A stretch of 64,000 bases of DNA from UBA7672 sp030824255. Its GTDB lineage: Bacteria > Pseudomonadota > Alphaproteobacteria > Caulobacterales > Hyphomonadaceae. Where the stretch lies: assembly GCA_942493305.1 (NCBI GenBank), contig OW818686.1, positions 1,736,001-1,800,000 of the forward strand, read 5' to 3'. This document shows positions 60,894 to 64,000 of this stretch, in pieces. The notes below the pieces were generated by a model. It had not been told where the DNA came from and made no database searches. It saw only the letters and a list, made by a program, of their open reading frames with translations. Numbering within the stretch: position 1 is the stretch's first letter; each line of letters starts with the position of its first letter. The translations under genes were made by a program, and so were the position numbers.

Positions 60894-62438
60894 TCAGCGT
60901 CCCCGCCCGAACACCGTGTTGAAGTCGAACGTGTGAACCCATCCGGAAGGCACAAAGGCGGCCGTGACAAAGGCGATGCCCAGAAGTGCGCCGATCAGGA
61001 TGCTCTGCGGATCCTTGAAAGCGAAGACCACCGGGTCATCGTGAAGCTCTTCCCGATTGGCGAGCAACCAGACGCGCATCAGCCACATCGCCATTGCGAT
61101 CGGCGCCACCCACAGCGCTTCCGGCGCCGCGTAGACGCCGGAGGGCCATGCATAGTCGATGATGTAGAGCACGAGGATCAGTGGCGTTGCGGTGGCGGTG
61201 GCGAGCCCGAGGCCGAGCGTCAGCGTGGCGTCTTCCGCGCGGTAGCCGCGATTGGCGATCCGCCTTTCGCCCTGTCCGGCGCGTCTCAGCACTTCGACAT
61301 GCCGCTTGGCCAGCGATAGCGACACGAACAGGAACATCGAGAATACAACCAGCCAGTGGCTGAGCATCACGCCCGCAAGTACTGCGCCCATAGCAAGGCG
61401 CAGGGTGTAGAGAAACCCCAGCGTCATGGTGTCGATCAGGGCGACACGCTTGAGGCGCATGGAGTAGGCCAGCGTTGTCGCGAGATAGATCAGCATCGTT
61501 GCGGCGAAGGCCGGCGACAGCAGGAAGCCGCCCACCAGGCCGGTCAATATCAGCAGCGGCGCCATGACGAAGCCCTGCCACAGCTTCAGCCGGCCCGAAG
61601 CGAACGGGCGCTTGTACTTGGAAGGATGACTGCGGTCGGCGCTGAGGTCGACAAGATCGTTGAGGATGTAGGTGCCCGACGCCATCATGCCGAGCAGGGG
61701 GAAGGCCAGCATCAGTGTGACCAGAATGGACGGATCCGTGATGGTCATCGACATGATCGCGGGCACGAAGATCAGGACGTTCTTCGCCCACTGGTGCAGG
61801 CGCAGCGCCTTGGTCCAGGCGGTCGCTCCACGGGCGGGACGTTCGAAAGTCTGCGCCACGGGAACGCCAAGGCTTTCGACGGCGCGCACGCGTTTCTCGC
61901 CGCCGCCCACGATGGACGCAGCCTTCGCGCCGGCCCACACCTTCATGTCTGCACGGCTGTCGCCGATATATTCGTAGCCTCCCGGCGCCTCGGCCGCGAG
62001 GAGTCGGGCCTTGGCGCCGGCCTTGTTGTTGGTGACGCCGTTGCTGCCGATGGCGCGATCGAACACGCCGTATTTCTCGGCGACTTCGCTCACGATGCTC
62101 TGGTCGGACGCTGACACCAGCCAGACGGGGCGGCCGGCGCTGCGCGCGCGGCGGCAATAGGCCAGGACATCCTCGTTGACCGGCAGCGTGCCGATATCGA
62201 GGCTGGCGCGTGACTGGATCCGCGCCTTGGTTGCGGCGAGGCTGAAGGGCAGTTGCATCATCTGCCACAAGGCCCAGAGCGGACGGCGGCGGAAATGATC
62301 CGCCAGTGATTCGAACAGCATGTCGGTAAACAGCAGCGTGCCGTCGAGATCCACCGCCAGCGGCAGGGTCTTCAGGCTTTCGGGGCTGATCGCCGCCTGG
62401 GCATCGTTCGCCGGTCGCACGATGGGTGGCTGGCTCAC
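60894..62438 (-). CDS. HAD phosphatase-like/UbiA prenyltransferase fusion (decaprenyl-phosphate phosphoribosyltransferase-like)
   Basis: A 514-residue protein if it starts at GTG 62438 (CAGGA upstream; a TTG at 62459 is also possible). The N-terminal ~190 residues are HAD-like with VDLDGTLLFTDMLF (near 28) and VSASDQSIVSEVAEKYG. The C-terminal ~300 residues are a UbiA membrane prenyltransferase with the aspartate motif NDLVDLSADR (near 258), then KYKRPFASG. This architecture is known in proteins related to decaprenyl-phosphate 5-phosphoribose synthase, where the HAD part removes the phosphate. It likely makes a polyprenyl-linked pentose, which GtrA could flip. Confidence 0.8.
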   Translation of the reverse strand: MSQPPIVRPANDAQAAISPESLKTLPLAVDLDGTLLFTDMLFESLADHFRRRPLWALWQMMQLPFSLAATKARIQSRASLDIGTLPVNEDVLAYCRRARSAGRPVWLVSASDQSIVSEVAEKYGVFDRAIGSNGVTNNKAGAKARLLAAEAPGGYEYIGDSRADMKVWAGAKAASIVGGGEKRVRAVESLGVPVAQTFERPARGATAWTKALRLHQWAKNVLIFVPAIMSMTITDPSILVTLMLAFPLLGMMASGTYILNDLVDLSADRSHPSKYKRPFASGRLKLWQGFVMAPLLILTGLVGGFLLSPAFAATMLIYLATTLAYSMRLKRVALIDTMTLGFLYTLRLAMGAVLAGVMLSHWLVVFSMFLFVSLSLAKRHVEVLRRAGQGERRIANRGYRAEDATLTLGLGLATATATPLILVLYIIDYAWPSGVYAAPEALWVAPIAMAMWLMRVWLLANREELHDDPVVFAFKDPQSILIGALLGIAFVTAAFVPSGWVHTFDFNTVFGRGR

Positions 62439-62616
62439 GTTGGCAATTCCTGCTGGCAATTAATGTTTCAGCATAAGGAGAACTCACGAAGAATACGTTG
62501 ATCACTCGAAATGCCGCCAATGGCGGGCGTAATCGCCATTGTCTGCGACGTCACTTGCCTGACCTCGTTTGGGGGCTACAACCGGAACAGTATCTTGCGT
62601 CAGGTTGGAGCGCTAT

Positions 62617-63678
62617 TTGTCCGTGCAGAAGATCATTCCCGTCATCATGTCTGGCGGATCGGGCACGCGGCTTTGGCCCCTGTCGACGGCGAAACGTCCC
62701 AAGCAGTTCCATCACCTCGGCGCTGAACGGACCATGATCGAGGAAACGGCGCTCCGCTTTTCGGGCGTGCATGACGGTGTAAAGTTCCTGCCGCCGGTTA
62801 TCATCTCCTCGGCGGCGCACGCCGATCTGGTGGCGTCAGCGATGGCCGCATGCGGTCTTACGCCGTCCGCCGTCATCCTCGAACCCAAGGGACGAAACAC
62901 TGCAGCCACGGCGGCTATCGCCGCGCTGATCGCGCAGGAGATCGACCCGGAAGCGCATGTCCTGCTGGCTCCTGCAGACCATCTCGTCTCAAACACGGGC
63001 GCCTTCGTGGCGGCCATCCGGGCGGCGACGTCGGTTTTGCCCGACAGAATTGTGACATTCGGCATTCAGCCGACCGGGCCCGAGACAGGCTATGGCTACA
63101 TCCTGCAGGGCGATGTCCTGCGGGATGGCGTGCATGCCGTCGCCCGCTTCAAGGAAAAGCCTCTCCTGCCGGATGCGGAGCGTTATCTGGAAGAGGGCGG
63201 CTATAGCTGGAACTCCGGCGTCTTCCTGTTCTCGCCCGGGACCATGCTGGAAGAGTTTGCCATTGCCGCCGTCGACATTCGCGAAGGCGCCCGCGCCGCG
63301 CTGGCGCAGGCAAAACGGACGGGCGTCGAGATCCTGCTGGACGCAGACCTGTTCGGCGCGGTGCGCAGCGAAGCGGTCGATCGCGCCGTCATGGAGCATA
63401 CCAAGCGCGCCGCAGTCGCCCCGTGCGATATCGGCTGGGCCGATGTCGGCTCCTGGGCCGAAGTCTGGCGCCTGTCGGACAAGGACGCCGCGGGCAATGC
63501 GATGGCTGGCTCGGTCATCGTGGAAGATGCCCGGAACAACCTGATCCGCACCGACGGCATTCACGTCTCGATCGTGGGCCTGTCGGACCTGATCGTCATT
63601 GCCAATGGCGATTCCATCCTGATCGCCCCGCGCGACCGGGCGCAGGACATCAAAAAAGTCATTCCGGGCGGCAGCTGA
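62617..63678 (+). CDS. manC: Mannose-1-phosphate guanylyltransferase
   Basis: A 353-residue enzyme. PVIMSGGSGTRLWPLS followed by RPKQFHHL is the GDP-mannose pyrophosphorylase signature, with LAPADHLV and FKEKPLLPDAE further on. It lacks the C-terminal isomerase domain of bifunctional ManC/AlgA. I chose TTG 62617 (GGAG six bases upstream); GTG 62623 is an alternative. It supplies GDP-mannose, the substrate of gmd at the other end of the locus. A partial transaldolase gene follows by 47 bases. Confidence 0.92.
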   Translation: MSVQKIIPVIMSGGSGTRLWPLSTAKRPKQFHHLGAERTMIEETALRFSGVHDGVKFLPPVIISSAAHADLVASAMAACGLTPSAVILEPKGRNTAATAAIAALIAQEIDPEAHVLLAPADHLVSNTGAFVAAIRAATSVLPDRIVTFGIQPTGPETGYGYILQGDVLRDGVHAVARFKEKPLLPDAERYLEEGGYSWNSGVFLFSPGTMLEEFAIAAVDIREGARAALAQAKRTGVEILLDADLFGAVRSEAVDRAVMEHTKRAAVAPCDIGWADVGSWAEVWRLSDKDAAGNAMAGSVIVEDARNNLIRTDGIHVSIVGLSDLIVIANGDSILIAPRDRAQDIKKVIPGGS

Positions 63679-63725
63679 GACGATATAAGCGGCGAGGGGG
63701 CAGCGTTCCCCGATGGAGACCCGCT

Positions 63726-64000
63726 ATGCAGCTGTTCATTGATTCCGCCGATGTGGCCGAGCTTCGCGCCGTCGCCGCCAGCGGGCTTATCGACGGCGTC
63801 ACCACCAATCCGTCGCTGATCGCCAAGTCCGGGCGCAAGATGAAGGACGCGATCGCGGAGATCTGCTCCATCATTCCCGGCCCTGTCAGCGCCGAAGCCG
63901 TCGCCACCGACATGGAAGGCATGTTGGCGGAGGGGCGCTATCTCGCCCGCATCGCGTCCAACGTGGTGGTGAAACTCCCGCTCACCGAGAACGGCCTGCG
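63726..64000 (+). CDS. Transaldolase (TalC/fructose-6-phosphate-aldolase-like), partial
   Basis: The first 91 residues of a small transaldolase that runs off the right edge. MQLFIDSADVAELRAVAASG, then DGVTTNPSLIAKSG and VVVKLPLTENGL, match the short TalC/FSA family; the last segment includes the catalytic Schiff-base lysine region. GGAG lies seven bases before the ATG. It probably belongs to central carbon metabolism rather than to the polysaccharide locus. Confidence 0.88.
   Translation, partial: MQLFIDSADVAELRAVAASGLIDGVTTNPSLIAKSGRKMKDAIAEICSIIPGPVSAEAVATDMEGMLAEGRYLARIASNVVVKLPLTENGL

Noticed and set aside
61036..62520. A 494-codon minus-strand frame overlapping the HAD-UbiA gene in another register
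   Set aside because: The HAD-UbiA frame has DLDGT and NDLVD motifs and membrane helices; this one has none.

Overview
This 64 kb window is GC-rich chromosomal DNA. It looks alphaproteobacterial, perhaps Caulobacterales/Hyphomonadaceae. That guess rests on the tsaE-amgK-murU order, the adrenodoxin-type ferredoxin with its reductase, and codon use; no rRNA or other marker is present to confirm it. I saw no tRNA, rRNA, CRISPR array, insertion sequence or integrase.

Layout. (1) Positions 1-4700 are housekeeping: tsaE, amgK and murU (peptidoglycan sugar recycling) on the minus strand, then a ferredoxin reductase, a [2Fe-2S] ferredoxin and a small DUF4214-like lipoprotein on the plus strand. (2) From 4766 to the right edge almost every gene belongs to one very large surface-polysaccharide locus. 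Nucleotide-sugar genes are galE, fcl and gmd (GDP-L-fucose), rfbA/rfbB/rfbC (dTDP-4-keto-6-deoxy sugar, with no rfbD seen), a CMP-sugar-type cytidylyltransferase followed by three oxidoreductase or lactonase genes, a UDP-sugar dehydrogenase (48721) with a following epimerase (50122), and manC near the right end. Between them lie unusually long, multi-domain glycosyltransferase and methyltransferase proteins (8432, 15223, 28879, 43629), FkbM methyltransferases, three 'NGPSL' proteins, an asparagine-synthetase-like/GSCFA/SGNH cassette, two small beta-rich proteins, and two giant membrane-anchored coiled-coil proteins (18327, 34335). (3) Export is by an ABC transporter (ATPase 46897, permease 47808). 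(4) The right part has a mirror-image set of paralogues (methyltransferase, GT4, GT4, methyltransferase; 51130-56420), another GT4, an O-antigen-ligase/acyltransferase fusion (58097), GtrA and a HAD-UbiA protein, manC, and a partial transaldolase at the edge.

How it may work together. ManC, Gmd and Fcl would supply GDP-fucose to the GT10-like domain of the triple-glycosyltransferase protein. RfbABC, the UDP-sugar dehydrogenase and the cytidylyltransferase would supply other donors. The chain would be built on the cytoplasmic side, exported by the ABC transporter, then ligated and acylated by the fusion protein. The most unusual feature is a shared two-helix membrane module ending in the 'GLYFAYRT' motif. 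It occurs in three proteins here: at the C-terminus of a glycosyltransferase/FkbM fusion, and at the N-terminus of two coiled-coil proteins of more than 1000 residues, one of which ends in a methyltransferase-like domain and a lysine-rich tail. I propose, as inference, a membrane-tethered scaffold or chain-length ruler for an ABC-exported polysaccharide, comparable in concept to WbdD. Homopolymeric tracts in the triple glycosyltransferase gene and in rfbB suggest possible on/off switching of the product.
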